64,000 nucleotides of DNA from positions 186,001 to 250,000 of the forward strand of contig CALXRI010000002.1 in assembly GCA_944390795.1 (NCBI GenBank), written 5' to 3'. This document shows, in pieces, positions 18,756 through 27,124 of this stretch. The stretch is from an uncultured Victivallales bacterium (lineage in GTDB: Bacteria > Verrucomicrobiota > Lentisphaeria > Victivallales > UBA1829). The translations under genes and the position numbers were made by a program. The notes beneath the pieces are model-generated. The model worked only from the letters and a program-made list of their open reading frames with translations, was not told the DNA's origin and did not search any database. Position 1 is the stretch's first letter, and every line of letters begins with the position of its first letter.

Positions 18756-18832
18756 AGCGCATGCGCAGACGCTCCGATCCTTCCCGGAGAAGCCGGAGGA
18801 AAACTCCCTCCCGATATTTTTGCCGCCGGGAA

Positions 18833-18860
18833 TTGGTTTTTTCCGGGAATGAAGTATATT
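18833..18860 (+). promoter_or_regulatory. Possible recN promoter
   Basis: TTGGTT (18833-18838), a 16-base spacer and TATATT (18855-18860), 38 bases before the recN ATG. The -35 is a weak match. No LexA-type palindrome was recognised near it. Confidence 0.35.
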
Positions 18861-18898
18861 ACCAGCGAAACTTCATTCAGAGACAGGATATCGGGAAC

Positions 18899-20575
18899 AT
18901 GCTCAAATGGATGCGCTTGAAAAACCTTGCCCTCGTTGACAGGGCGGATCTGGAATTCGGGCCCGGATTCAATGTGATAACCGGAGAAACGGGAGCCGGA
19001 AAATCGGTCATCATGGGCGGAGTCGGACTCCTTCTCGGCGGCCGGGCGGACAAGTCCGCCATCCGGATCGGCACCGACCGCTGCGAAGTCTCCGGCGAAT
19101 TCGTCCTTGACAAAAATTCCGCGCCGCGCGTCGGGGCCATCCTGGAGGAAGCCGGAATCGAACCGGATTCCATGGAAAGCCTGCTGGTCCGGCGCGTCAT
19201 CACGGCCTCCTCCAGCCGTAATTTCATCAACGAGTCCCCCGTGACCCTTCAGATTCTGCACAGGATCGGGGAACTCCTGGTGGACATTCACGGCGCGAAC
19301 GGTTCCCACCAGCTTCTGAAAAACCGCACGCAGCTGGAAACGCTCGACCGCTTCGGAAAACTCGACGCGGAACTCGCCCGGGTGCGGGCCGCGTGGAAGG
19401 TCCTGGCGGATTTGCGCGCGGAAAAAAAGGCATTCATGGAAACCATGCCATCCGCGGAGGAAACCGCGCGCTTCCGCCGCGACGCCGCGGAAATAGAAAA
19501 GGCAGCTCCGGCTCCCGGCGAGGATGCCGAGCTGGAAGCAAGGCATTCGATTGCGGCTCACTCCAAAAGCATCATTGAAATCACGCTTTCCGCCGCCAAT
19601 GCGCTTTCCGAATGCGAAGACTCGCTTGCGGACCGCGCGGGGCAGGTCCGCAGAATGCTCGGGGATCTGGAAAAGTTCGATCCGGACCATGCGGAACAGT
19701 TCATCGCGGAAATGGAGGAAATCACCGCACGGATCGTCTCTCTTTCCGGCGATCTTGCCGGACATGCCTCCGACGTCGAAATCGACGAGGGGGAATTCAT
19801 GGCCATGGAGGAACGGATGCGTGTTCTTCAAACGCTGAAACGGCGCTACGGCCCCGCACTGGACGATGTGATTGCACACCTCTCCTTCCTGCGCTCGAAA
19901 ATCGACGCCTATGACAATTCCGAGGCAATCCGGGCTCAGTTCGAACGGAAGGAGCGGGAACTGCAGAAGCGTCTGCACGAGGCTTGTTCCACGCTTTCCG
20001 CCGCCAGAAAGAAGGCGGGCGCGGCAATTGCCAAGGCCATCGCCGCGGAACTGAAGAAACTCGGATTCAAACGCTCCGGATTCGATGTCGCCTTTTCGGA
20101 GACGGAAGAGAGCGGAGACGGGGCGGACCGCGTGGAATTTCTCTTCACCGCCAATCCGGGCGTTCCGCTGATGCCGCTTCGCGAAGTCGCCAGCAGCGGA
20201 GAGCTCTCGCGCGTCATGCTCGCCGTCAAAACGGTTCTGGCGGAGGCGGACTCCATTCCGATTCTGATTTTCGATGAAATCGACGCCAACATCGGCGGGG
20301 AGACGGCTTCGCGCGTCGGCCAGGAGATCGCGGCTCTGGCGGACCGCAAGCAGATCCTCTGCATCTCCCATCTGCCGCAGGTGGCCTGCTGCGCCTCCGT
20401 TCACTTCATGGTAAGCAAGGAATCCGCCGCGGATGTGACAACCACCTCCGTCTCCAGGCTGGACACGAAATCCAGAATCGGCGAGATCGCCCGGATGCTC
20501 GGAGGCGGAGAACTTGCGGAAAAACACGCGGCGGCAATGCTGCGCCGGACCGCCCCGCGCAATACAGGCGTTTGA
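18899..20575 (+). CDS. recN: DNA repair protein RecN
   Basis: 558 residues, the usual length for RecN, an SMC-like ATPase that acts at DNA double-strand breaks in the cytoplasm. The ATG at 18899 is chosen because the RecN N-terminus MLKWMRLKNLALVDRADLEF starts there; upstream codons in the same frame overlap the previous gene. Walker A GETGAGKS is at residues 29-36. A helical, probably coiled-coil middle follows. The C-terminal ATPase part has SSGELSRVMLA (ABC signature), ILIFDEIDANIGGETA (Walker B) and ICISHLPQVA (His switch). It stands alone, convergent with the terminase-like gene. Confidence 0.95.
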   Translation: MLKWMRLKNLALVDRADLEFGPGFNVITGETGAGKSVIMGGVGLLLGGRADKSAIRIGTDRCEVSGEFVLDKNSAPRVGAILEEAGIEPDSMESLLVRRVITASSSRNFINESPVTLQILHRIGELLVDIHGANGSHQLLKNRTQLETLDRFGKLDAELARVRAAWKVLADLRAEKKAFMETMPSAEETARFRRDAAEIEKAAPAPGEDAELEARHSIAAHSKSIIEITLSAANALSECEDSLADRAGQVRRMLGDLEKFDPDHAEQFIAEMEEITARIVSLSGDLAGHASDVEIDEGEFMAMEERMRVLQTLKRRYGPALDDVIAHLSFLRSKIDAYDNSEAIRAQFERKERELQKRLHEACSTLSAARKKAGAAIAKAIAAELKKLGFKRSGFDVAFSETEESGDGADRVEFLFTANPGVPLMPLREVASSGELSRVMLAVKTVLAEADSIPILIFDEIDANIGGETASRVGQEIAALADRKQILCISHLPQVACCASVHFMVSKESAADVTTTSVSRLDTKSRIGEIARMLGGGELAEKHAAAMLRRTAPRNTGV

Positions 20576-20664
20576 ACGCCGTCCGACTGTTTCAGAATGG
20601 AAACGGGAAACCGGGAGAAACGGCTCCCGGAAAAGAAAAAAAAGATCGCAACACCGTCCCTGCG

Positions 20665-21096
20665 TCAGGCTTCTCCGCCGTCCTCGGCCCCTTCGAACAG
20701 GGAGAGGAAGGAATCATCCGTTTCCTCCTTCCGCCTTCCGTCCGGATTTCTCCCGGAGACAAGCGCGCGGTGCAGCGTGGCAAGCGCCCGGATTTTATCG
20801 GAGGACTTGTCGGCGTTCAGAATGATGTCGATGAAATTTTCGCGTATCCACGCATCATCCGCAATGGACTGATCCGCAAGACATTCCCGCAGGTAGCGGA
20901 TCCGGTTCCTGACATCCGGATTCTCGAAAAGGGCGCGGACCGTTTTCTGTCCCGGGCGGTAACCGGCCTTTCCCGCGGCTTCCGCGGGACGTCCCCAGAG
21001 TTCGCGGGCGTAAATATTGCAGAATTGCTCCTGGCGTCTGTTCCGCAGCGGTTTTTCCGGCCGGAACTCATCTTTTTCTGTTTTCTTTCTGTGCAT
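20665..21096 (-). CDS. Terminase small-subunit-like DNA-binding protein, orphan
   Basis: 143 residues from ATG 21096, with GGAG eight bases upstream. The core RQEQFCNIYARELWGRPAEAAGKAGYRPGQKTVRALFENPDVRNRI matches the helix-turn-helix of phage terminase small subunits (Terminase_2 type): a helix, a KAGY-like loop and an N-P-x-V/I-R-x-R-I end. The C-terminal half is helical and ends in an acidic tail. No large subunit, portal or other phage gene is nearby. It lies between recN and a PVC conserved protein, so it is either a phage relic or a domesticated DNA-binding protein. Confidence 0.65.
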   Translation of the reverse strand: MHRKKTEKDEFRPEKPLRNRRQEQFCNIYARELWGRPAEAAGKAGYRPGQKTVRALFENPDVRNRIRYLRECLADQSIADDAWIRENFIDIILNADKSSDKIRALATLHRALVSGRNPDGRRKEETDDSFLSLFEGAEDGGEA

Positions 21097-21218
21097 ACGA
21101 CACTCCTCTCTATACCCATCGGGAAGCGTCAAATGAAAAAGAGACAGGAAAAGAAAAATCCGCACTGAAAAACAAGCCGGAGAAAGAACGTGCAATCCCT
21201 GCGGAAGGGAAAGCGGAA

Positions 21219-21722
21219 TCAGCCGAGCGCCTTCTGAAGTTCGATCTGGAACTCCTTGATATCCTGTTCCGTGGGCTTTCCGGTCGGCTTGTCAAGTCCG
21301 AGACGGCCGTACTGATCCAGCATCCACTCGGCGGTCACGCCGGAACCGAATTTCACGGAGCCGCTGGCGACAGCTCCCGGACGCGCAATCGGACTGACTT
21401 CCACGGTGGTTTTTCCGGTCAGAGCCTGATCCGCGCCGGCGGGCGGAAGTTCCGCGTCGGCATCCGCATCCGGCGGAAACGCATCCTCCGCTTCCGCATC
21501 CGGAAGCGCGGCGGACGGCGCGGGCGCGTCTTTTTTCCGGGCTGCCTCCGCCTTCGCCTCGGTCGTCGCCCAGACTCCGCTCTCAATTTCGGAAGCGAGC
21601 AGGCGCAGCTCCATGAATGTGATATTCACATTCTGTTCCTTGAGCATGTCCTGTATTTTGGAAAGACTGTATCCCTGCGGCACTTTTTCCGCAATGAACT
21701 TTTTGATTGCGTCAGAATCCAT
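21219..21722 (-). CDS. Conserved protein of unknown function (PVC-type)
   Basis: 167 residues from ATG 21722, with AAGGAG upstream. There is a helical N-terminal part (residues 1-60, IKKFIAEKVPQGYSLSKIQDMLKEQNVNITFMELRLL) and a low-complexity linker of Ala, Pro, Asp and Glu (~62-105). A compact C-terminal domain holds TVEVSPIARPGAVASGSVKFGSG, then EWMLDQYGRLGLD and a final helix. I recall similar proteins from Verrucomicrobia and related phyla, function unknown. It follows gcvH after 70 bases on the same strand. Not a recognised enzyme; a small adaptor or structural role is possible. Confidence 0.7.
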   Translation of the reverse strand: MDSDAIKKFIAEKVPQGYSLSKIQDMLKEQNVNITFMELRLLASEIESGVWATTEAKAEAARKKDAPAPSAALPDAEAEDAFPPDADADAELPPAGADQALTGKTTVEVSPIARPGAVASGSVKFGSGVTAEWMLDQYGRLGLDKPTGKPTEQDIKEFQIELQKALG

Positions 21723-21792
21723 TCAAACACTCCTTGGTAAAAGACAAGGACGGCGCGGAGGCCGTCCGGAACATGCGGGATTTCTCAGAGCT

Positions 21793-22167
21793 TCATCCCA
21801 GCGTCTTGAGATATTTCGCATACATTTCTTCCGTCATCAGGTCCTGCAGTTCGTCCAGATCAATATTATCCAGCTTGCAGATCCAGCCTTTGGATTCCGG
21901 ATAATTGGAAACGATGCCGGGATCGTCCTCCAGATTCTTGTTGACGGAGGTCACAGTCCCGCTGATCGGGGAATAAACGTCGGAAGCGGCCTTCACGGAC
22001 TCGACAATGCCGAGGGAGTCGCCGACGATCATATCGGAGCCTTCCCGGGGAAGTTCCACATAGGTAATGTCGCCAAGCTCTTTGGTCGCATAAGCGGAAA
22101 CGCCTACCGTGGCATCGTCGCCGTCGATATCAACCCATTCGTGTGTTTTGGAAAAATACTTGGTCAT
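21793..22167 (-). CDS. gcvH: Glycine cleavage system H protein
   Basis: 124 residues, the normal length. Carries the lipoyl-lysine motif IVESVKAASD with Lys59, and the usual start THEWVDIDGD and end YAKYLKTLG. The H protein shuttles the aminomethyl group of glycine on its lipoyl arm between the P, T and L proteins. GGAG precedes ATG 22167. It lies 80 bases after gcvT on the same strand, so the two are probably co-transcribed. gcvP is not in the window. Confidence 0.96.
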   Translation of the reverse strand: MTKYFSKTHEWVDIDGDDATVGVSAYATKELGDITYVELPREGSDMIVGDSLGIVESVKAASDVYSPISGTVTSVNKNLEDDPGIVSNYPESKGWICKLDNIDLDELQDLMTEEMYAKYLKTLG

Positions 22168-22247
22168 CTTGGACTCCTAAGTTGTTGTTGCTCCTCTTTG
22201 TTTCAGCGGTATAAAAGCATGGATTCCGCTGTCTGTCAAGAAACAAT

Positions 22248-23366
22248 TCAAGTTTTTTCAATTTTTTTTCTTGCCGTTCCGTTCCTGTAGAAGGGGAGTG
22301 TTTCAATTCGGGCGGGAATGCGGACACGTCCGGTATCCACTTCAAATGCGGCGGAAGAAAATGCCGCAGCTTCCGGGGAGAGATATGCCATCGCAACAGC
22401 GCGTTGCAGAGATGGTGCAAACGCGCCGGATGTCACATGACCGACAGCTTTCCCGTCCAGAAGAACCGTGCACCCCTCCCGCGCGGCCCGCCGTCCCTCC
22501 AGGACAAGCCCGGTCAGGATCCGTTTCGGCGCGGCGTTCCGCAGCGCATCCGATCCGGTGAAGCGCCGGGGCTGTCCGTCAAGCTTCAGCATGGCGCCGA
22601 ATCCGGCTTCAACAGGAGTCGTCTCCTCGTTCATCTCATGTCCGTAGAGAGGATATCCCATTTCCAGCCGGAGCGTATCGCGCGCGCCGAGTCCGGCGGG
22701 CTTCACCTCTTCGCATGCAAGAAGAGTGCGCCACAGGAAAACGGCCTTTTCCGCGGGAAAATAAAGTTCATATCCGAGTTCGCCCGTGTAACCGGTGCGG
22801 CTGAGCAGAAGATCGACGCCGGCGATCCGGACCGTCGTAAAATGATAATAAGCGGGAAGCGCATCCGCCGCAACCCCCAGCCGGACAAGCACATCGGCGG
22901 CAAGCGGCCCCTGCAGGTCCAGCTTCGCCGTGGCGGCGGATTCATCCGTGATTCCGCACGCTTCCGGCAGGCGTTTCGACAGTTCGGCAAAATCGTTTTC
23001 CCGCCGTGCGGCGTTCACGACGATGAAAAACTCGTCTCCGGAAATCCGGTAGACAATCAGATCATCCAGCACGCCGCCTTTTTCATTCAACAGGAAATTG
23101 TAGCGGCAGACACCGGTTTTCTGATCCGTCACGGCACGCGCCAGGGCTCCGTCGAGCGCCTCCGCGCTTCCGGGACCTTTCACACGGAACTCGCCCATGT
23201 GACAGATGTCAAAAAGCGACACCGCTTCACGGGTATGCTTGTGTTCGGCAAGAATTCCGGCGGCATACTGCACCGGCATGTTCCAGCCTGCAAACGGCAC
23301 CATTTTCGCGCCGAGCGCGGCATGTTCCGCCGCAAGCGGCGTCTCCAGCAAAACTTCTTCGGACAT
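22248..23366 (-). CDS. gcvT: Aminomethyltransferase (glycine cleavage T protein)
   Basis: 372 residues, the normal length. Conserved blocks: VPFAGWNMPVQY near the N-terminus, SLFDICHMGEFRVKGPGS, GVLDDLIVYR, LSRTGYTGELGYELYFP and GARDTLRLEMGYPLYGHE, which line the folate-binding channel. It transfers the one-carbon unit from aminomethyl-lipoyl-H-protein to tetrahydrofolate and releases ammonia. GGAGG lies before ATG 23366. It starts 32 bases after the AAC(3)-like gene on the same strand, so it may be read from the promoter of that gene pair or from one within that gene. Confidence 0.96.
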   Translation of the reverse strand: MSEEVLLETPLAAEHAALGAKMVPFAGWNMPVQYAAGILAEHKHTREAVSLFDICHMGEFRVKGPGSAEALDGALARAVTDQKTGVCRYNFLLNEKGGVLDDLIVYRISGDEFFIVVNAARRENDFAELSKRLPEACGITDESAATAKLDLQGPLAADVLVRLGVAADALPAYYHFTTVRIAGVDLLLSRTGYTGELGYELYFPAEKAVFLWRTLLACEEVKPAGLGARDTLRLEMGYPLYGHEMNEETTPVEAGFGAMLKLDGQPRRFTGSDALRNAAPKRILTGLVLEGRRAAREGCTVLLDGKAVGHVTSGAFAPSLQRAVAMAYLSPEAAAFSSAAFEVDTGRVRIPARIETLPFYRNGTARKKIEKT

Positions 23367-23398
23367 ACGTTCCTCCTGACTTCATATGATGGAAAGCA

Positions 23399-24145
23399 TC
23401 AATCATGCGTAAAAAGAAGCGGATCGACCTTCAGGCACTCCATGACGACGTCGCGCGCCTCCGCGGCGGAAAGCAGAAAGGAAGCGGCATCGCCGAACAC
23501 GACATGGCGCAGAATGCCGAAACGCCCGAAAAGCCCCTCCATTTTTCCGTAATAGCGGGAGTGCCCCCCCAGATGCCGCCGGGAAGGCACCACGTGCTCG
23601 ATTCCGGAGGCGTCAATCGCAAGCAGGCGTTCCCGGCTTTCCGTCAGCATTCCCGGAACGCCGAACCACTCCTCGACGCCATGCAGAAAGGTGTTGCAGG
23701 ATATGGTTTTCGTTCCGATGAACAGAATTTTCGCATTGCGGTCCGCCAGACGTCCCCATGGGGAATTCCGCGCGCAGGGCGTGCTGAACATTTCGTGTCC
23801 CGCGATAAAAGAGGCGGCATCGCGTCCCCATGCCGCGACGGAATGAGTCGGATGAAGAGAACGCAGCACCCCCGGGCGGCGGCGGAAAAGCTCGGACAGC
23901 AATCCGACCTGCGAAGGAGTGTCCCGGACGGAAAAAACCGGGTTTGCCTGATTCAGGTGATACGTCAGGGTCGGAAACACCAGCAGTCCCTCGTCCCGGA
24001 AGTAATCCATCAAGGCATCCAGAACGGTATCCGCTCCCCCATCCACATCCCCGATGCTTTTCATGGAGGAATGGATCAGCAGCGTGTCCGCCGGCAGGAT
24101 GCCCGCACGCCTCAGATCCGCCGTAAGCGACTCCTTCGTATGCAT
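23399..24145 (-). CDS. AAC(3)-family N-acetyltransferase-like protein
   Basis: 248 residues from ATG 24145. It has the aminoglycoside 3-N-acetyltransferase fold markers: LLIHSSMKSIG near residue 25, GLLVFPTLTYH, SVRDTPSQVGLLSELFRRRPGVLRSLHPTHSVAAWGRDA (the conserved R-S-x-H-P-x-x-S block) and SPWGRLADRNAKILFIG. Members transfer acetyl from acetyl-CoA to an amine. Many genomic ones are not drug resistance genes, and here the context is metabolic, so resistance should not be assumed. It starts 16 bases after the esterase stop and belongs to the same transcript. Confidence 0.82.
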   Translation of the reverse strand: MHTKESLTADLRRAGILPADTLLIHSSMKSIGDVDGGADTVLDALMDYFRDEGLLVFPTLTYHLNQANPVFSVRDTPSQVGLLSELFRRRPGVLRSLHPTHSVAAWGRDAASFIAGHEMFSTPCARNSPWGRLADRNAKILFIGTKTISCNTFLHGVEEWFGVPGMLTESRERLLAIDASGIEHVVPSRRHLGGHSRYYGKMEGLFGRFGILRHVVFGDAASFLLSAAEARDVVMECLKVDPLLFTHD

Positions 24146-24161
24146 GAGTCCGCTCCGGGCG

Positions 24162-24962
24162 TCAGAAACGCTCCATCCAGCGGACCGCCTCCTCCGCCCA
24201 CGGATGGCCGTCGAAAAGCCCGGTGCCGTGCGGACCTTTCTCATAAATATGGAGTTCGAAGGGAACTGCGTTTTTCCGGAGGGCGGCGGCATACATCAGA
24301 CTGTTTTCCACCGGCACGGCTCCGTCCTGTCCCGTATGCCAGATGAAGGCGGGCGGCGTGTCCGCAGTGACGCCTTTTTCACAGCTCAGGCGCGCCAGAA
24401 GTTCCGGCGCGGGAGTTTTCGTTCCCATCAGCATTTCGCCGGAATAGACGTTTCCGAACGGCGGATCGAAGGTAATCACCGGATAGCAGAGAATCATCCA
24501 GTCCGGACGGGAGGATACCGTCCGATCCTCCCCCTCTTCATAGAGCGCCTCGGAATAACAGTTTCCGAGCAATGCGGCCAGATGCCCCCCAGCGGAAGAT
24601 CCCATCACGCCGATCCCGTCCGGCCTGATCCCCAGTTCCGGGGCGAGCGCACGGACAAAGCGGATGCCGCGCGCGGCGTCCGCCAGCTCGGCTGGATGGT
24701 GGTATCCGTTCGAACCGAGGCGGTATTTGACGACAAAACAGCAGTATCCCCTGGAAGCGAGATATTCCGCATATCCCCTCCCCTCGTGGTCGGCGAGATG
24801 CGCATAAGCGCCGCCGGGAAGGATGACAACGGCCTTGCAATTGAATTTCCAGGCGCTCGGATAATAAGGGGTAATGGTGGGAAGATGGTCCGTATCGTTT
24901 TCAATGGCAAGCGGAGCGCGGCTGCTCCACAGCGGTATTTCTTTCCTGTTTTCCGGATTCAT
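24162..24962 (-). CDS. Alpha/beta hydrolase, acetylesterase-like
   Basis: 266 residues from ATG 24962, with AAGGAG upstream. Alpha/beta-hydrolase features: oxyanion loop VVILPGGAYAHL (~45-56), nucleophile elbow GSSAGGH with Ser123, a probable Asp in WHTGQDGAVP, and His in EKGPHGTG near the end. It most resembles BD-FAE / Axe-type esterases that remove acetyl groups from xylan-derived sugars. No signal peptide, so cytoplasmic. First gene of the run esterase, AAC(3)-like, gcvT, gcvH. The acetyl-xylan substrate is a guess from the family. Confidence 0.85.
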   Translation of the reverse strand: MNPENRKEIPLWSSRAPLAIENDTDHLPTITPYYPSAWKFNCKAVVILPGGAYAHLADHEGRGYAEYLASRGYCCFVVKYRLGSNGYHHPAELADAARGIRFVRALAPELGIRPDGIGVMGSSAGGHLAALLGNCYSEALYEEGEDRTVSSRPDWMILCYPVITFDPPFGNVYSGEMLMGTKTPAPELLARLSCEKGVTADTPPAFIWHTGQDGAVPVENSLMYAAALRKNAVPFELHIYEKGPHGTGLFDGHPWAEEAVRWMERF

Positions 24963-24987
24963 GAGGAAACTCCTTGATTTTGCACAC

Positions 24988-25015
24988 AATTTACCATAAT
25001 AGTGATGCAGTGCAA
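24988..25015 (-). promoter_or_regulatory. Possible promoter of the esterase gene
   Basis: On the minus strand TTGCAC (25015-25010), a 16-base spacer and TAAATT (24993-24988), about 25 bases before the ATG at 24962. Both hexamers are imperfect, and the site overlaps the 3' end of the possible small gene at 24991-25371. Confidence 0.35.
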
Positions 25016-25371
25016 ATCCAAAACGTTTTTTTTCCCGGAATTCTTTCCCGCGCGCCCGCTCCCGTCCAGCTTGTTCCGCACTGCTTATTCTGCCTCTCTG
25101 CACACTCGTTATCCCCTGCAGCCTCCTCATAAGCGGCGGCGAAAGAATCGCAGACCGCGCTGAGCGCGACGGTAATATCCGCGCCGCAGTACCGGAAAAT
25201 GCGGCAGGACGCTTCCTCCTCGGAAGGCAAAGCGGAAGCGGCAAGCAGAACAGCCACCGGCAATGCCCCGTAAACATTTACGGCACGCAGGTGTTTCCGA
25301 GATTCCGCAAAAAAAATGCGCTTTCTCGGACGAATCGCGATTCCGTGTTTTGACAAAGGGGAAACACTCAT
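24991..25371 (-). other. Possible small gene or gene remnant (126 codons)
   Basis: This open frame fills most of the 465-base gap between the esterase and icd. Its middle part, about [19 protein letters not shown] to DSFAAAYEEAAGD, uses codons ending in G or C like real genes of the window and reads as a plausible helical protein. The first ~35 codons and the last ~15 look random and overlap the icd promoter and the esterase promoter region. There is no good ribosome site at the ATG 25371. No family is recognised. It could be a short real protein starting inside, or a decayed gene. Confidence 0.3.
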
Positions 25372-25378
25372 GTATATT
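25350..25378 (+). promoter_or_regulatory. icd promoter
   Basis: Consensus TTGACA (25350-25355), a 17-base spacer and TATATT (25373-25378), 49 bases before the icd ATG. TAAGGAG at 25411-25417 is the ribosome site. Confidence 0.75.
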
Positions 25379-25427
25379 TCCCGCCGTCAGATTTCACTCA
25401 TCAATCATTTTAAGGAGTTGGCAGAAG

Positions 25428-26678
25428 ATGGCCTACGACAAGATAAAAGTTCCCGCAGGCGAAAAGATCACGCTGAAATCCGAGGGCGTTCTGGATGTGC
25501 CCGATCATCCGGTCATCACTTATATTGAAGGCGACGGCATCGGTCCGGACATCACGCGCGCCAGCATGCACATCTGGAATTCCGCAGTGGAAAAAGCCTA
25601 CGGCTCCAAACGGAAAATCGCATGGATGGAGGTCTTCGCCGGAGAAAAGGCAAACCGGATTTACGGAGAAGGCACCTGGCTTCCCGACGAGACGGTCGAA
25701 GCGATCCGCGACTATCGGATCTCCATCAAGGGACCGCTGACCACCCCGGTCGGAAAAGGCATCCGTTCGCTGAATGTGGCGCTCCGCCAGACGCTGGATC
25801 TCTACGTGTGCCTGCGCCCCGTGCGCCATTTCGCCGGCGTCCCCTCTCCCGTGAAAAATCCGGAACTGACCGACATGGTCGTGTTCCGGGAGAATACCGA
25901 GGACATCTACGCCGGAATCGAATGGCAGGCCGGTTCCCCCGAGGCGAAGAAGGTCATCAGCTTCCTCCGGAATGAAATGGGCGTGAAGAAAATCCGCTTT
26001 CCCGAAACCAGCGCGATCGGCGTCAAGCCGGTCTCCCGGGAAGGAAGCGAACGGCTCATCCGCGCCGCCATCCGCTACGCGCTGGACAACAACCGGAAAA
26101 GCGTGACGCTGGTCCACAAGGGCAACATCATGAAATTCACCGAGGGCGGCTTCAAGGACTGGGGCTACGAACTGGCAAAACGGGAATTCGCCGACCGCGT
26201 CGCAATCGCATCCGAATGCGACTGGAAGGCGCCGGAAGGCAAAATCCTCATCAAGGACTGCATCTGCGACGCCTTCCTTCAGCAGATCCTGACGCGTCCC
26301 GCGGAATACGACGTGATCGCCACGATGAATCTCAACGGGGATTACGTCTCCGACGCCCTCGCCGCATGCGTGGGCGGAATCGGCATCGCCCCGGGCGCGA
26401 ACATCAACTACACAACCGGCATGGCGGTCTTCGAGGCGACACACGGGACGGCGCCAAAATACGCGGGCATGGACAAGGTGAATCCGTCCTCTCTTGCGCT
26501 TTCCGGCGAAATGCTTCTGCGCCACATCGGCTGGAACGAAGCGGCCGATCTGGTCATCAAGGGCATTGAAAAGGCGATCTCCTCCGGACAGGTGACTTAC
26601 GATTTCGCACGCATGATGGAAGGCGCGACGGAGCTTTCCTGCTCCGGATTCGCAAACGCCGTGGTCGGCAATATGTGA
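25428..26678 (+). CDS. icd: Isocitrate dehydrogenase (NADP-type)
   Basis: 416 residues, the length of the Escherichia coli enzyme. Start at 25428 after TAAGGAG. Motifs: [17 protein letters not shown] (N-terminal), [26 protein letters not shown] (isocitrate-binding Ser and Arg residues), [29 protein letters not shown] and [21 protein letters not shown]. It oxidises isocitrate to 2-oxoglutarate and CO2 in the TCA cycle. The Ser of GIRSLN is the site used by the E. coli kinase, but no kinase gene is visible. Single gene with its own promoter; the GNAT gene follows seven bases on. Confidence 0.95.
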   Translation: MAYDKIKVPAGEKITLKSEGVLDVPDHPVITYIEGDGIGPDITRASMHIWNSAVEKAYGSKRKIAWMEVFAGEKANRIYGEGTWLPDETVEAIRDYRISIKGPLTTPVGKGIRSLNVALRQTLDLYVCLRPVRHFAGVPSPVKNPELTDMVVFRENTEDIYAGIEWQAGSPEAKKVISFLRNEMGVKKIRFPETSAIGVKPVSREGSERLIRAAIRYALDNNRKSVTLVHKGNIMKFTEGGFKDWGYELAKREFADRVAIASECDWKAPEGKILIKDCICDAFLQQILTRPAEYDVIATMNLNGDYVSDALAACVGGIGIAPGANINYTTGMAVFEATHGTAPKYAGMDKVNPSSLALSGEMLLRHIGWNEAADLVIKGIEKAISSGQVTYDFARMMEGATELSCSGFANAVVGNM

Positions 26679-26685
26679 AACTCTC

Positions 26686-27102
26686 ATGAACGCCGCGGAA
26701 AAGGGAGAAATCGAATTCCGGATGGAGCGCGATCTGAATCTCGACGAGGTCGCCGCGCTCTATCTGGAGGCCGGCTGGATCGCTGAACCGGTTGACATGG
26801 ATGTGCTCCGGGCAATGCTCGAGGGGTCCTATGCCGTGTCCGCGGCCTTCCGGAACGGACGGCTCGTCGGAATGATGCGCGCATTTTCAGACGGCGTCAG
26901 CGACGCATACATGCTGGATCTCGTGGTTCTAAAGGCCTTCCGCGGACGCGGAATCGGACGGGAGATACTGGAGCGCCTCGCCGCATTCCTGAAAAACAAA
27001 GGATGCGACTGGGTGCTCTGCGTGGGGGCTCCCGGCACCGAGACCTTTTATGCGAAAACCTCCGGGAAAAAAATGGACTCGTTCACACCGATGAGGTTCT
27101 GA
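26686..27102 (+). CDS. GNAT-family N-acetyltransferase
   Basis: 138 residues. The GNAT motif A is seen as YMLDLVVLKAFRGRGIGREILERLAAFL (~75-102): the beta-4 strand and the R-G-x-G-I-G acetyl-CoA pyrophosphate loop. The N-terminal region has the usual Leu/Glu-rich helices and the VGMMRAFSDG strand. The acceptor substrate is unknown. The ATG at 26686 has no clear ribosome site; an internal ATG at 26722 follows AAGGGAG with a long gap of 14 bases. It lies between icd and the DUF2156 gene. Confidence 0.85.
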   Translation: MNAAEKGEIEFRMERDLNLDEVAALYLEAGWIAEPVDMDVLRAMLEGSYAVSAAFRNGRLVGMMRAFSDGVSDAYMLDLVVLKAFRGRGIGREILERLAAFLKNKGCDWVLCVGAPGTETFYAKTSGKKMDSFTPMRF

Positions 27103-27124
27103 ACGCAAAAAGACAAGGATTTTT

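Noticed and set aside
18757-18766. GCGCATGCGC palindrome after the third DUF4838 gene
   Set aside because: A short GC-rich palindrome of this kind is expected by chance. It is not next to a promoter and has no T-run for a terminator.
20665-21722. Prophage in the recN region
   Set aside because: Only one terminase-small-subunit-like gene is present; no integrase, capsid, portal, tail or attachment repeats.
23399-24145. AAC(3)-family gene as an antibiotic-resistance determinant
   Set aside because: Genomic context is metabolic, there is no mobile element, and many family members do not act on drugs; resistance is not supported.
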